A stretch of DNA of 64,000 bases from Photobacterium sp. SKA34 (GTDB taxonomy: Bacteria; Pseudomonadota; Gammaproteobacteria; Enterobacterales; Vibrionaceae): positions 621,184 to 685,183 of the forward strand of contig NZ_CH724142.1 in NCBI RefSeq assembly GCF_000153325.1, written 5' to 3'. Under the pieces are notes generated by a model. It ran no database searches. It was not told the DNA's origin and worked only from the letters and a program-made list of their open reading frames with translations. Shown here in pieces: positions 54,460 to 62,637 of this stretch (the first letter of the stretch is position 1; each line of letters opens with the position of its first letter). A program made the translations under genes and the position numbers.

Positions 54460-57312
54460 ATGCCTTCATCTTTCCCTCGCTATTTAGTCGGTATCGACCT
54501 AGGGACAACGCACACCGTTGTAGCTTACGCTGAAATTACAGATCATCTTGAAAATAGCCCTATGCATATTTTCAATATCGATCAACTTATTGCACCGGGC
54601 GAAGTCGCTCGAAAACCTCTACTACCCTCTTTCCGTTATCACCCCGCTCAAGGTGAAATGGATGCAACGCAACTTGTCTTACCATGGAACCCTGAACCAG
54701 TTAACGGCGAAATTGATACCGTGATCATTGGTGAGTTAGCCCGTGAACTGGGTGCAAAAGTTGAAGGTCGACAAGTGGTGAGTGCCAAGAGCTGGCTATC
54801 TCATCCCAACGTTGATCGTAACGAAGCTATTTTGCCTTGGTCATCAACCGCATCTAAGTCGGATGTTAAGAAAGTTTCTCCTGTCATTGCGAGTGCCAGC
54901 TACTTAAACCATGTTCGTCAATCATGGGATTATCACCATAAAAATGCCAAGCTTGCCGATCAAGAAGTAGTGATCACAGTGCCTGCATCATTTGATGAAG
55001 CCGCACGTGCGTTAACACTGCAAGCAGCAGAGTTAGCAGGATTAAATAAAGTCTTATTGCTAGAAGAGCCGCAAGCGGTATGTTACGACTGGTACGCACA
55101 AAATAAAGATAACGCTGATGAATTACTAAAAGACATACCACTATTAATGGTATGTGATGTGGGTGGCGGTACAACCGATTTAAGCTTAATAAAAGTCGGT
55201 AGCAAAGATAATAAGCTAACCCTTGATCGTATAGGTGTTGGCGATCACTTAATGCTTGGTGGTGATAACCTTGATTTATCACTGGCTCATGTTGCCGAGC
55301 AACGTCTAAACGGTGAATCAAACAAACTCAGTCAATCTGCTTTATCAAAGCTTATTCAACAAACACGTAAAGTGAAAGAAAGCTTATTATCTGGTAATGC
55401 GCCAGATACAGCAAAAGTAACGATGCTTGGTAGCGGCTCACGATTGATTGGTGGTGCCAAAAGTATTGAGTTAAATCGTGACGAAGTGCATCGCATTGCG
55501 CTAGACGGTTTCTTCCCAATGACAACTTACAATGAGCAACCAAGCCAACGTCAAGCTGCAATGGTCGAATTTGGTTTACCCTATGCGGCAGATCCTGCCA
55601 TTAGTAAACACATTGCACAATTTATCGATCTTCACGATCATGTCTGTCGCGATGCGTTCAAAGAAAATGGTATTGAAATCAATGAAGATCAACCAGCAAT
55701 ACCTGTTGCCGTACTGCTAAATGGTGGTGTCTTTAACAGCCCATTATTAACTGAACGTACATTAAATCTTCTTTCTTCATGGCGTGAAAATAACCACATC
55801 GCTGAACTTAAAAATATTCACCCAGATCTTGCGGTTGCCTTTGGCGCTGTCGCTTATGCCAAAGCCCGTCATGGCGCGCAACTGAAAATTGGTGGTGGCT
55901 CTGCCCGTTCTTTCTTCCTTGTTATTGGTCAAAATAAAGACATAAAACAAGGTATCTGTTTATTACCTAAAGGTATTGAAGAGAGCACAGAAGTAAATTT
56001 AACCCATCGTAAATTTGCTTTAACCTTGGGTGAACCCGTGCGCTTCAATCTTGTTTCCACTACAGATGAGAAATACTCAGAAGTCGGTGAACTGGTTGAT
56101 ATTATCGGTGATGGTTTTGTTACTTTGCCGCCGTTTATTGCGACTCTTGATAGTGAGCGAGACCGTAGCGAATTAGCTGCAAATCAAAAAGATCGTGAAG
56201 AAGTGACCTTAGCATGTCAGCTAACTGAAGTCGGCACCCTTCAGATCGAAGCTGTTAGCATTGCGGATCCAAAAAAACGCTGGAAAGTTGAATTTGCGAT
56301 CCGAAAAGATCTCGCTAAATTACATCGTGGTGATATCGATAGCACCCTTGCTGAATGTGAACTTCCTCCGCGAATGAATGACGCCATTTATGCAATCAAA
56401 AAAGTCTATGGTGGCAGCAAGAATAGCGATAACAGTAAAGCGGCGAAAACGTTGCGTAACGATCTTGATAAGATGCTGGGTAAACGTGATAACTGGGAAA
56501 CCCCATGTTTACGTGAATTAGCTAACACACTGTTAGAAAGTAAAAAGCGTCGTCGTCGTTCAGATCTTCATGAACGTAACTGGTTAAAACTTATAGGCTT
56601 TACCATGCGTCCGGGGTTTGGCTACCCTGCAGATGATTTCCGTATGAATGAAATTTTGGCATTGTACCAGCAAGGTATCCAATTTGAGTCCAATACCCAA
56701 ACTTGGTGTGACTGGTGGACCTTCTGGCGCCGTGTTGCCGGTGGTTTAACCCAAGAGCAACAATTAGTAATCTATAAAGACATTGCTAAATACATCACTC
56801 CTGGTGCAAGTCGTAATGCCAAACTGAATAAAGAACTGCAAGAACGTAGTTATGAAGACATGGTACGTTTAGCCGCTTCGCTTGAACATTTGCCTTTTGA
56901 CAAAAAGCTTCAGCTTATTGAGTGGCTATTTGGACGCTTACAGAAAGCCCAATACGCACAAGCACATTGGTGGGCGATTGGCCGTATTGCTACACGTACC
57001 CCTTTCTATGGTTCAACTCACAATCTTCTATCGGCAGAGCATATCTCCTTCTGTTTACCAGAGCTGATGGAGTTTGATTGGCGTAAAGAACCCTATATTG
57101 GCTTTGCAGCTGTTATGATGACACGTAAAATAGGTGATCGTAACTTAGATATTAATGATGACTTACGACAACAAGTTATTGATAAGCTTAAAGCAAGTCG
57201 TGCTCCTGAAAGCTGGGTTGAAATGGTATCGGAAATTAAGATATTAACTGAAGATGAAACCAAGCGCGTCTTTGGTGATGCTTTACCCAATGGTTTAAGA
57301 TTAATTGGCTAA
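54460..57312 (+). CDS. Hsp70-like ATPase 2 with long C-terminal DUF3731-type extension
   Basis: A 950-residue protein, paralogous to Hsp70-like 1 over its first 630 residues: LVGIDLGTTHTVVAYAEI, TVPASFDEAARALTLQAAELAG, LLEEPQAVCYDWY, VCDVGGGTTDLSLIKV, GDHLMLGGDNLDLSLAH, LLNGGVFNSPLL and the shared beta-domain ending LTEVGTLQIEAVS and WKVEFAIRKDL. A further 310 helical residues (about 640-950) follow, with ELPPRMNDAIYAIKK, KRRRRSDLHERNWLKLIGFTMRPGFGYP, WCDWWTFWRRVAGGL, AHWWAIGRIATRTPFYG and PYIGFAAVMMTRKIGDR. From memory this extension is the domain called DUF3731. Tryptophan-rich repeats suggest protein binding. It has its own spacing after a hairpin. Function unknown. Confidence 0.9.
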   Translation: MPSSFPRYLVGIDLGTTHTVVAYAEITDHLENSPMHIFNIDQLIAPGEVARKPLLPSFRYHPAQGEMDATQLVLPWNPEPVNGEIDTVIIGELARELGAKVEGRQVVSAKSWLSHPNVDRNEAILPWSSTASKSDVKKVSPVIASASYLNHVRQSWDYHHKNAKLADQEVVITVPASFDEAARALTLQAAELAGLNKVLLLEEPQAVCYDWYAQNKDNADELLKDIPLLMVCDVGGGTTDLSLIKVGSKDNKLTLDRIGVGDHLMLGGDNLDLSLAHVAEQRLNGESNKLSQSALSKLIQQTRKVKESLLSGNAPDTAKVTMLGSGSRLIGGAKSIELNRDEVHRIALDGFFPMTTYNEQPSQRQAAMVEFGLPYAADPAISKHIAQFIDLHDHVCRDAFKENGIEINEDQPAIPVAVLLNGGVFNSPLLTERTLNLLSSWRENNHIAELKNIHPDLAVAFGAVAYAKARHGAQLKIGGGSARSFFLVIGQNKDIKQGICLLPKGIEESTEVNLTHRKFALTLGEPVRFNLVSTTDEKYSEVGELVDIIGDGFVTLPPFIATLDSERDRSELAANQKDREEVTLACQLTEVGTLQIEAVSIADPKKRWKVEFAIRKDLAKLHRGDIDSTLAECELPPRMNDAIYAIKKVYGGSKNSDNSKAAKTLRNDLDKMLGKRDNWETPCLRELANTLLESKKRRRRSDLHERNWLKLIGFTMRPGFGYPADDFRMNEILALYQQGIQFESNTQTWCDWWTFWRRVAGGLTQEQQLVIYKDIAKYITPGASRNAKLNKELQERSYEDMVRLAASLEHLPFDKKLQLIEWLFGRLQKAQYAQAHWWAIGRIATRTPFYGSTHNLLSAEHISFCLPELMEFDWRKEPYIGFAAVMMTRKIGDRNLDINDDLRQQVIDKLKASRAPESWVEMVSEIKILTEDETKRVFGDALPNGLRLIG

Positions 57313-57636
57313 TCTAGTTATTGGTAAAATTTAACCATACTTCATTAAAGGATGAGTATTTCACTCATCCTTCCATCATTTATGAAATATAATATCTGTG
57401 TTTTATTACTTATCCGTTGATAAATATAAATAAACAAAGAGAATCCATTAAAATTCTGAATGAATATCTACTTTTAATAACGAAAGCCTAATCTATTAAT
57501 CTTCTGTTAAGGTTCGTATTGTTATTGTCTTATTAACAGCATTTGTTTGCTTGTTTTATTAACAAGTAAAGCTATTGAGGACTCTCTATAACCCCTCAAT
57601 AAAGACATTTAAATATACAGAAGAGTAGAAGTCATT
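57313..57636. other. Intergenic region with terminator-like hairpin
   Basis: It starts with a stem AAGGATGAGT/ACTCATCCTT (57348-57372, loop ATTTC) that probably ends the Hsp70-like 2 transcript. The remainder is AT-rich and should hold the promoter of the small HTH gene. Confidence 0.55.
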
Positions 57637-57840
57637 ATGAATAATTCTCAATTCCACATCATTGCACAACGTATTTTTAAGTCAGAAAATCAACGTGTTG
57701 CTGTAGCTGCCGTTGTTTTTGATGGTTTATCAAGCTATGAGGCAGAAAAGCGTTACGAACTTCCTAAAGGCACATTGTCACGTAACGTGCGTAAATATAA
57801 AAATGAAGTAAAGTACATTGAGTCTGTATCAGCAGCTTAA
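57637..57840 (+). CDS. Small HTH protein, KorA/TrfB-like
   Basis: A 67-residue protein built almost only of a helix-turn-helix: RVAVAAVVFDGLSSYEAEKRYELPKGTLSRNVRKYK. The spacing recalls the TrfB/KorA DNA-binding domain of broad-host-range plasmids, where a similar helix pair reads operator half-sites; similarity is by pattern only. No dimerisation tail is present. AGAAGAG precedes the ATG within range and a strong terminator follows. It may be a plasmid-derived or phage-type repressor now in the chromosome, but the neighbourhood gives no other plasmid genes. Confidence 0.7.
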   Translation: MNNSQFHIIAQRIFKSENQRVAVAAVVFDGLSSYEAEKRYELPKGTLSRNVRKYKNEVKYIESVSAA

Positions 57841-57925
57841 TCTGTAATATAGAAATAATGAGCTTTCCCATACATATAACTGTATAGATAAAAAAACAAA
57901 CGAAAGCTTAATACTGGTGAGTATA

Positions 57926-57953
57926 AAAAAGGAGAGTTGATACTCTCCTTTTT
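57926..57953. terminator. Bidirectional terminator
   Basis: A perfect 12-bp stem (AAAAAGGAGAGT with its complement, loop TGAT) lies between the small HTH gene and the convergent ABC-2 permease. Confidence 0.9.
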
Positions 57954-57966
57954 TATTGTTCATTCT

Positions 57967-58800
57967 TTATTTACCCGACCTAAATCTAACAGTAAGAACA
58001 AAGAAACTAACCGCAATAATGAATAACCCCATCAGTGTTGGACTACCAATTGCTATTAATGTCCTCCATGGATGATCACTCATTAATATATTAATTGACA
58101 AATTGTTGACTTGACTTATCCAATCACCAATAGTTGTTGAATTAAAAACAATAGATCCCATTATTTTAATAAGTAATATCATTACAAATATTGTAATTAA
58201 GGGATGTTCATTAAATTGAGAAATAAAGAATATAATACAAGCGACAGGCAATAACGCTAAACTCATGGCTGCCATTGTCGATATAAATTCACCATAATGC
58301 TGACCTAATACCACAAGATTAACTGAGTAATCCGCTAATAAACTTTGTGGAATAAACCATTGTCCGACAAACCAAACGGTTAGATCAGCAAACAACAATA
58401 AGAAAGAAGCAATGATCGGTATAATAACTAAAGCAAAGGCGAGTTTGACAGCTATCGCTTTAGCATCCGACACCGGCATTGAATGCCAAAAAGCTAAACT
58501 GCCCTCTTTTCTCTCTTTAGACAATGTTCTTGCTGTATAGGTAAAAAAGCAAACTAACGTCACCAGCCCTGCCAGCATAAAATTAATTACCCCAATAATA
58601 CCCGCAAATGAATTGCTATCAGTAAAATTTGGCGACCAATTTTCAAGCCCTGATGATTGCACATTAAATGATAAATTGTGGCTATTACTTATAATAAATA
58701 TGATGCAAATAATCGAAAAAGCAGCAAGAAATAGTGGTAAACGGGTGACGAGCTTATGCTCAATCAATTCTTTAGTTAACAATGCTTTTATTGGGTTCAT
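57967..58800 (-). CDS. ABC-2-type transporter permease
   Basis: A 277-residue membrane protein with about six helices, partner of the ATPase gene whose stop overlaps its start by four bases. The first helix (PLFLAAFSIICIIFIIS) is followed by a large periplasmic loop, then helices including FMLAGLVTLVCFFTYTARTL and the cytoplasmic ERKEGSLAFWHSMPVSDAKAI motif, which is typical of ABC-2 permeases of the YtrC/YtrD or CcmB-like class. The cargo is not evident; such pairs often give bacitracin or lantibiotic tolerance or export lipids. No GntR regulator is next to it. Confidence 0.85.
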   Translation of the reverse strand: MNPIKALLTKELIEHKLVTRLPLFLAAFSIICIIFIISNSHNLSFNVQSSGLENWSPNFTDSNSFAGIIGVINFMLAGLVTLVCFFTYTARTLSKERKEGSLAFWHSMPVSDAKAIAVKLAFALVIIPIIASFLLLFADLTVWFVGQWFIPQSLLADYSVNLVVLGQHYGEFISTMAAMSLALLPVACIIFFISQFNEHPLITIFVMILLIKIMGSIVFNSTTIGDWISQVNNLSINILMSDHPWRTLIAIGSPTLMGLFIIAVSFFVLTVRFRSGK

Positions 58801-59669
58801 AAAGCCTCCTGCTGCTTGGCAATAAATATATCAGCAAGACTTGGCTTAGTAACTGTTCCTAATATTGCTAATTCAGTTGGTGAAATATTCTCAAACAATA
58901 AACGGTGTTGGCCTAAACCTGCTTTACAACTAATCGGTTTTAACTTTTTAGCTTTATCAATATGTTGCTCATCAACCGAAAGGATATTAAAACGCTCAGA
59001 TAAATCGCTAAGTTGTCCTTGCAATACAGTTCGCCCTTTTTTCAAAACCAACACATCTGTCAGCATATGAGTTATTTCATCAACTTCATGGCTTGCAATA
59101 ATCAAGGCTCTTTCGCCCTCATGAAACCATTCCATTAAATAACGATAAAAGGTTTCACGGTACATTAAATCAAGACCTAGCGTCGGCTCATCAAGAATTA
59201 AAACATTCACATCTGTCGACATCACAAGTGCAAGATGCAACTGTACTTTCATTCCTTTAGATAAAGCAGCAATTTTACTTTTTAATGAGATATTGGTCTG
59301 GGCTAAGTAAGCTGTCATCTTCTGTTGATCATAACGAGGATGCACACCTTGTACATATTTCATTACTTGCTTAACAGTCATCCATTCCGGTAATACTGCA
59401 ACATCAGATATATAGCCAAGACGCTCTACAATTTTTGCCCGTTGCTTTTGTGGTGATAAACCAAAAATAGTTAATTCACCGCTATGGTTATGCATACCCA
59501 GTATAGCTTTAATTAATGTCGATTTTCCTGCGCCATTATGCCCAAGTAAGCCTAAAACCTGTCCCGATTTTAGCTCAAAGCTAATATCACTCAATACTTC
59601 ATTATTTTGGTACGCTTTACTGATGTGTTGGGCTGAGATAAATGTAAGATCTACATAGCTTTTATTCAC
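58797..59669 (-). CDS. ABC transporter ATPase, ABC-2 exporter class
   Basis: A 290-residue ATPase with Walker A GLLGHNGAGKSTLIKAI, Q loop ERLGYISDVAVLPEWMT, a signature that departs from LSGGQ (ALSKGMKVQLHLAL), Walker B VLILDEPTLGLD and the switch histidine IIASHEVDEITHM. The signature change is common in YtrB/EcsA-type ATPases. A C-terminal 70-residue domain with FNILSVDEQH and GLGQHRLLF follows. It overlaps the permease gene by four bases, so both subunits are co-translated. Confidence 0.9.
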   Translation of the reverse strand: MNKSYVDLTFISAQHISKAYQNNEVLSDISFELKSGQVLGLLGHNGAGKSTLIKAILGMHNHSGELTIFGLSPQKQRAKIVERLGYISDVAVLPEWMTVKQVMKYVQGVHPRYDQQKMTAYLAQTNISLKSKIAALSKGMKVQLHLALVMSTDVNVLILDEPTLGLDLMYRETFYRYLMEWFHEGERALIIASHEVDEITHMLTDVLVLKKGRTVLQGQLSDLSERFNILSVDEQHIDKAKKLKPISCKAGLGQHRLLFENISPTELAILGTVTKPSLADIFIAKQQEAL

Positions 59670-60191
59670 GTCCGTTTCCTTTGGAAATACCTAATAACAC
59701 TTATTATTGGCTTGTTTATAGTAGAGTAACGAGAAGATCGGCAATGAATCAACTGTTAAAAAGAGAATGGTTTTATATTTAGATGAAATATATGAGGATA
59801 AAAGTTAATAGTACTCAGGTTAGCAATAAAAGATCTCACTTATGCAAAGTGATAAATATAAAGCTCCTTCATAAGGATAAATAGCATTTTCGACTTAGAT
59901 CTATTCTTCTCTCGATTATTTTGCTAATGCCAAGTCATCATATTATTAAAACAAATATCGCGGTAAATAGCAGTCAAATGCAATATAGATAGACCAATAG
60001 AAAGCGTCAACAAACGTACACAGAGTATTGAAGAGAACACACTCTGTATACGACAGCAATTCTAAAGTAATAAAGCAATCTATTAGGAATGCGATATATA
60101 ATTTATATAAAACAAAATGATACAAAACTTGTTGTATATTTTATATGTAATTATAGCTCTGTTTATAAATCAATAAACTGCTTGATACTGT
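59670..60191. other. Intergenic region with a 12-bp inverted repeat
   Basis: About 520 bases. The arms 60015-60026 (CGTACACAGAGT) and 60041-60052 form a stem with one mismatch around 14 bases; it may terminate the small gene at 60192-60497 on the minus strand. No other signal is evident. Confidence 0.45.
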
Positions 60192-60497
60192 TTAGGCTTC
60201 ATATTCATCATCTAAGAGCTCATAAGGAGAGACGTCATCTTTTTCCATCATGGCTAATATTTCAATCATACGCGTATGGCGTGATTCTTGTTTAAATTCA
60301 TGCAGAACAGCAATAAGGTTGTTTATTTTTTGGAGCGGTATTCTTTTAATCACTGCTTTTTGACGACCAGGGACTTCATCGGCAAAATCAATCAAAATCT
60401 GACGGTAGTCGACACGTGTTTCTTTGACAACGCCCGTCTCTTCTACACTCTTTAACATTGCACTCAGCGCTTTTTCTGCAGCTGCGAAACTATCCAT
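60192..60497 (-). CDS. Small helical protein of unknown function
   Basis: A 101-residue soluble, acidic, helix-rich protein I do not recognise. It begins MDSFAAAEKALSAMLKSVEE, has a central KAVIKRIPLQKINNLIAVLHEFKQ segment suggestive of paired helices, and ends in a Glu/Asp-rich tail. GAGGTAATTA precedes the ATG, a good ribosome site, which supports a real gene. It stands alone, with 500-base non-coding regions on both sides. Confidence 0.7.
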   Translation of the reverse strand: MDSFAAAEKALSAMLKSVEETGVVKETRVDYRQILIDFADEVPGRQKAVIKRIPLQKINNLIAVLHEFKQESRHTRMIEILAMMEKDDVSPYELLDDEYEA

Positions 60498-61051
60498 TAA
60501 TTACCTCGAGGACACAAATCCGCTACGGTATAAAGTACCGTATCATTTATTCGTAAAATCACTAATACCAAGCTTGATGTTGCATTAGTTTCTACATATA
60601 TAGTCTTAATGATATTAACACCCCAACAAAGAATCGTGGGCTGATAACTGTAAACACCAATGAATTGTTCACCAATTAGATCTGATTCTTTAATTATAAT
60701 TGAAATCTACAATTTCGTATAACAGGGAGTGTTACTTAGACAGATATTACTCTCTGTTGTGATGATTGTGAATACATAATTAAGTAAAAATTTAATTCAG
60801 AGTCTAAAACTCACAGACCCTTATTGGAATTGTACAAAAAAAAAGGACACAATAATGACTCGTCATTCATATTTATAACCAGAATCACATATTCATTATT
60901 ATCACTATCACTGTGTTTCAATTGAAATTTGTCAAGATGAACTTGTAGATACCAAAATCTAACTTTACCGCTGCAGTAAAGCACAACTATTAAGGTTTAT
61001 AAAATAATAGACTATAGTTAGCGCCATATCATCTTTGTTATAGGTTTTACT
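60498..61051. other. AT-rich intergenic region with one stem-loop
   Basis: An imperfect stem AACAGGGAGT...ACTCTCTGTT (about 60720-60757) has an 18-base loop and no T tract. An 11-base A run lies near 60837-60842. No coding frame is convincing. Confidence 0.4.
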
Positions 61052-62065
61052 GTGCGTAAACATCAACAAACACTAACAGCGCTTTTCATATGTACACTTT
61101 TCTCTTTCTCTAGTTTTAGCTCTTATGCCTCCATTGCAACCTCTGGTGGTTTTACAGCAACACAAAATTGCGAAGCCTTCCAATCTTTTCGTAAACAAAC
61201 GAACCCTTATGACACTAAACTTGTAGTCGGTAAACAGTATCAAATAAAAGCGGTCAATGAACGCGACTATCGCTGGGTTCATATTCTTGTACCAGATGCT
61301 AAACCTTCTGTTCGCTGGGTAAGTAAAGACTGTGGTACTGTTAATTTAAGCCAAAACCTCACCGACCCAGCCAAAAAGCATGACAATAAGTATTCGAACT
61401 CTCGTAAAAGTTGTAGTTCGGTTGGAGATTTTGATTCTTATGTCTTAGCACTTACTTGGCAGCCAGGCTTTTGTGAACACTTTAGCTATAAAGGTACAAA
61501 GCCTGAATGTAATGCAATTAACGATGGTAAGTTAAAAATCACCAACTTAACATTACATGGTTTATGGCCGAATAAAGCAAGTTGTGGAACCACCTATGGT
61601 TACTGTGATCGTTTCGCTCGATTAGACCTTTCTCGTAACACCATAAACCAAATTGCACCGTGGATGCCTAACTTCTACTACCAAACCAAATTTGGTGAAT
61701 ATGAATGGAAAAAGCATGGCACTTGTCAAACGCGTAATGCTAACGACTACTTCATAACAGCAACAAAACTGGTTGAAAAAGTAGACGCCTCTCCTATCGG
61801 ATCATTTATTAAAGATAATATTGGTCGTAATGTCTCTGTATCTAGTTTTAAGAAGAAACTCGTTGCCAGCTTTGGTCGCAATGCCGTTGACCGTATCAGC
61901 CTATCCTGTACTCAGGGTAAGTTCCTGAATGAAGTTCGCCTCAATTTAGGAATAGATATCGATTTGAGTAAACCGATTGTTGATTTACTTAAGGCAGGTC
62001 CAAAAAACAGAGTATTTTACGGAAACTGCCGTAAAATGATTTATATTGAAGATTCTGGTAAGTAA
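61052..62065 (+). CDS. Secreted ribonuclease T2 with N-terminal extension
   Basis: An exported acid-type RNase of 337 residues that cleaves single-stranded RNA through 2',3'-cyclic phosphate intermediates, acting in the periplasm or outside. A signal peptide covers about residues 1-27 (FICTLFSFSSFSSYA-SI). The T2 domain begins near residue 125 (SYVLALTWQPGFCEH) and has both active-site segments: NLTLHGLWPN and FGEYEWKKHGTC. Eight or more cysteines fit the family disulfides. The roughly 95 residues before it (TQNCEAFQSFRKQTNPYD to DPAKKHDNKYSNSRKSC) are extra compared with E. coli RNase I and form a small domain with an RWV/RWVSKDC pattern. The start is GTG at 61052 after ATAGG. Confidence 0.92.
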   Translation: MRKHQQTLTALFICTLFSFSSFSSYASIATSGGFTATQNCEAFQSFRKQTNPYDTKLVVGKQYQIKAVNERDYRWVHILVPDAKPSVRWVSKDCGTVNLSQNLTDPAKKHDNKYSNSRKSCSSVGDFDSYVLALTWQPGFCEHFSYKGTKPECNAINDGKLKITNLTLHGLWPNKASCGTTYGYCDRFARLDLSRNTINQIAPWMPNFYYQTKFGEYEWKKHGTCQTRNANDYFITATKLVEKVDASPIGSFIKDNIGRNVSVSSFKKKLVASFGRNAVDRISLSCTQGKFLNEVRLNLGIDIDLSKPIVDLLKAGPKNRVFYGNCRKMIYIEDSGK

Positions 62066-62637
62066 TATAAAAAGGGGGAACCAATATTTATCCCTTACTT
62101 TTTCGGTTATATTTTTAAGCCGTGTAAGTGTCATTCAATATAATAATGTAATGACTATTTATCTCGGTTTACAGACATCTTTAATCTGCTATTTATTCTC
62201 TTATCTAGCTTTTTATCAAAAAATAAAATAGCACCTTAAAACTTAAAAACACACAAATATTCTTAAACCATAATAATGCACAGTGTTTATTTGAGTAAGT
62301 TCACCACCACCAAACAAAAAAACATAACCAACTGATTTAGATACAAAAAAACACAACACACACAAAAAAATGTAACACGTTACATAGATTTGATTCTTTT
62401 TTTGTGATATAAAGCCGATTGGATTTTTAGTGATTTATGCTACCTTGCATGGCGTTTGGAGCAGCTAAGTCGGTGAGATGTTTGATGGTTGTTATACGTT
62501 CACTAAAGAATATTCATTCAATATTAATTATAAAAAATACCATCATACAAGCCGATAAATTTAGAACACTCAATAAATATGAATGTTCCTATTCACTTAA
62601 TTATCTGGATGATTAAGTTTTATTAACAGGAAAAGTT
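62066..62637. other. Intergenic leader of the symporter gene
   Basis: About 570 bases, AT-rich, with a C/A-rich and A-run stretch at 62300-62370 and the palindrome at 62370-62385. I looked for a glycine riboswitch, which controls related symporters in Vibrio by literature, and did not see its conserved pattern. Confidence 0.4.
62370..62385. promoter_or_regulatory. Palindromic operator candidate ATGTAAC-AC-GTTACAT
   Basis: Perfect 7-bp arms with a 2-base centre, about 250 bases upstream of the symporter start. The half-site and length resemble operators of LacI- or TetR-type repressors. The binding protein is unknown. Confidence 0.5.

Noticed and set aside
54974-55321. Long antisense frame inside Hsp70-like 2
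   Set aside because: Codon structure follows the sense gene; antisense frame has no start context and odd composition.
62440-62637. Glycine riboswitch before the alanine/glycine symporter
   Set aside because: The conserved aptamer pattern was not found.
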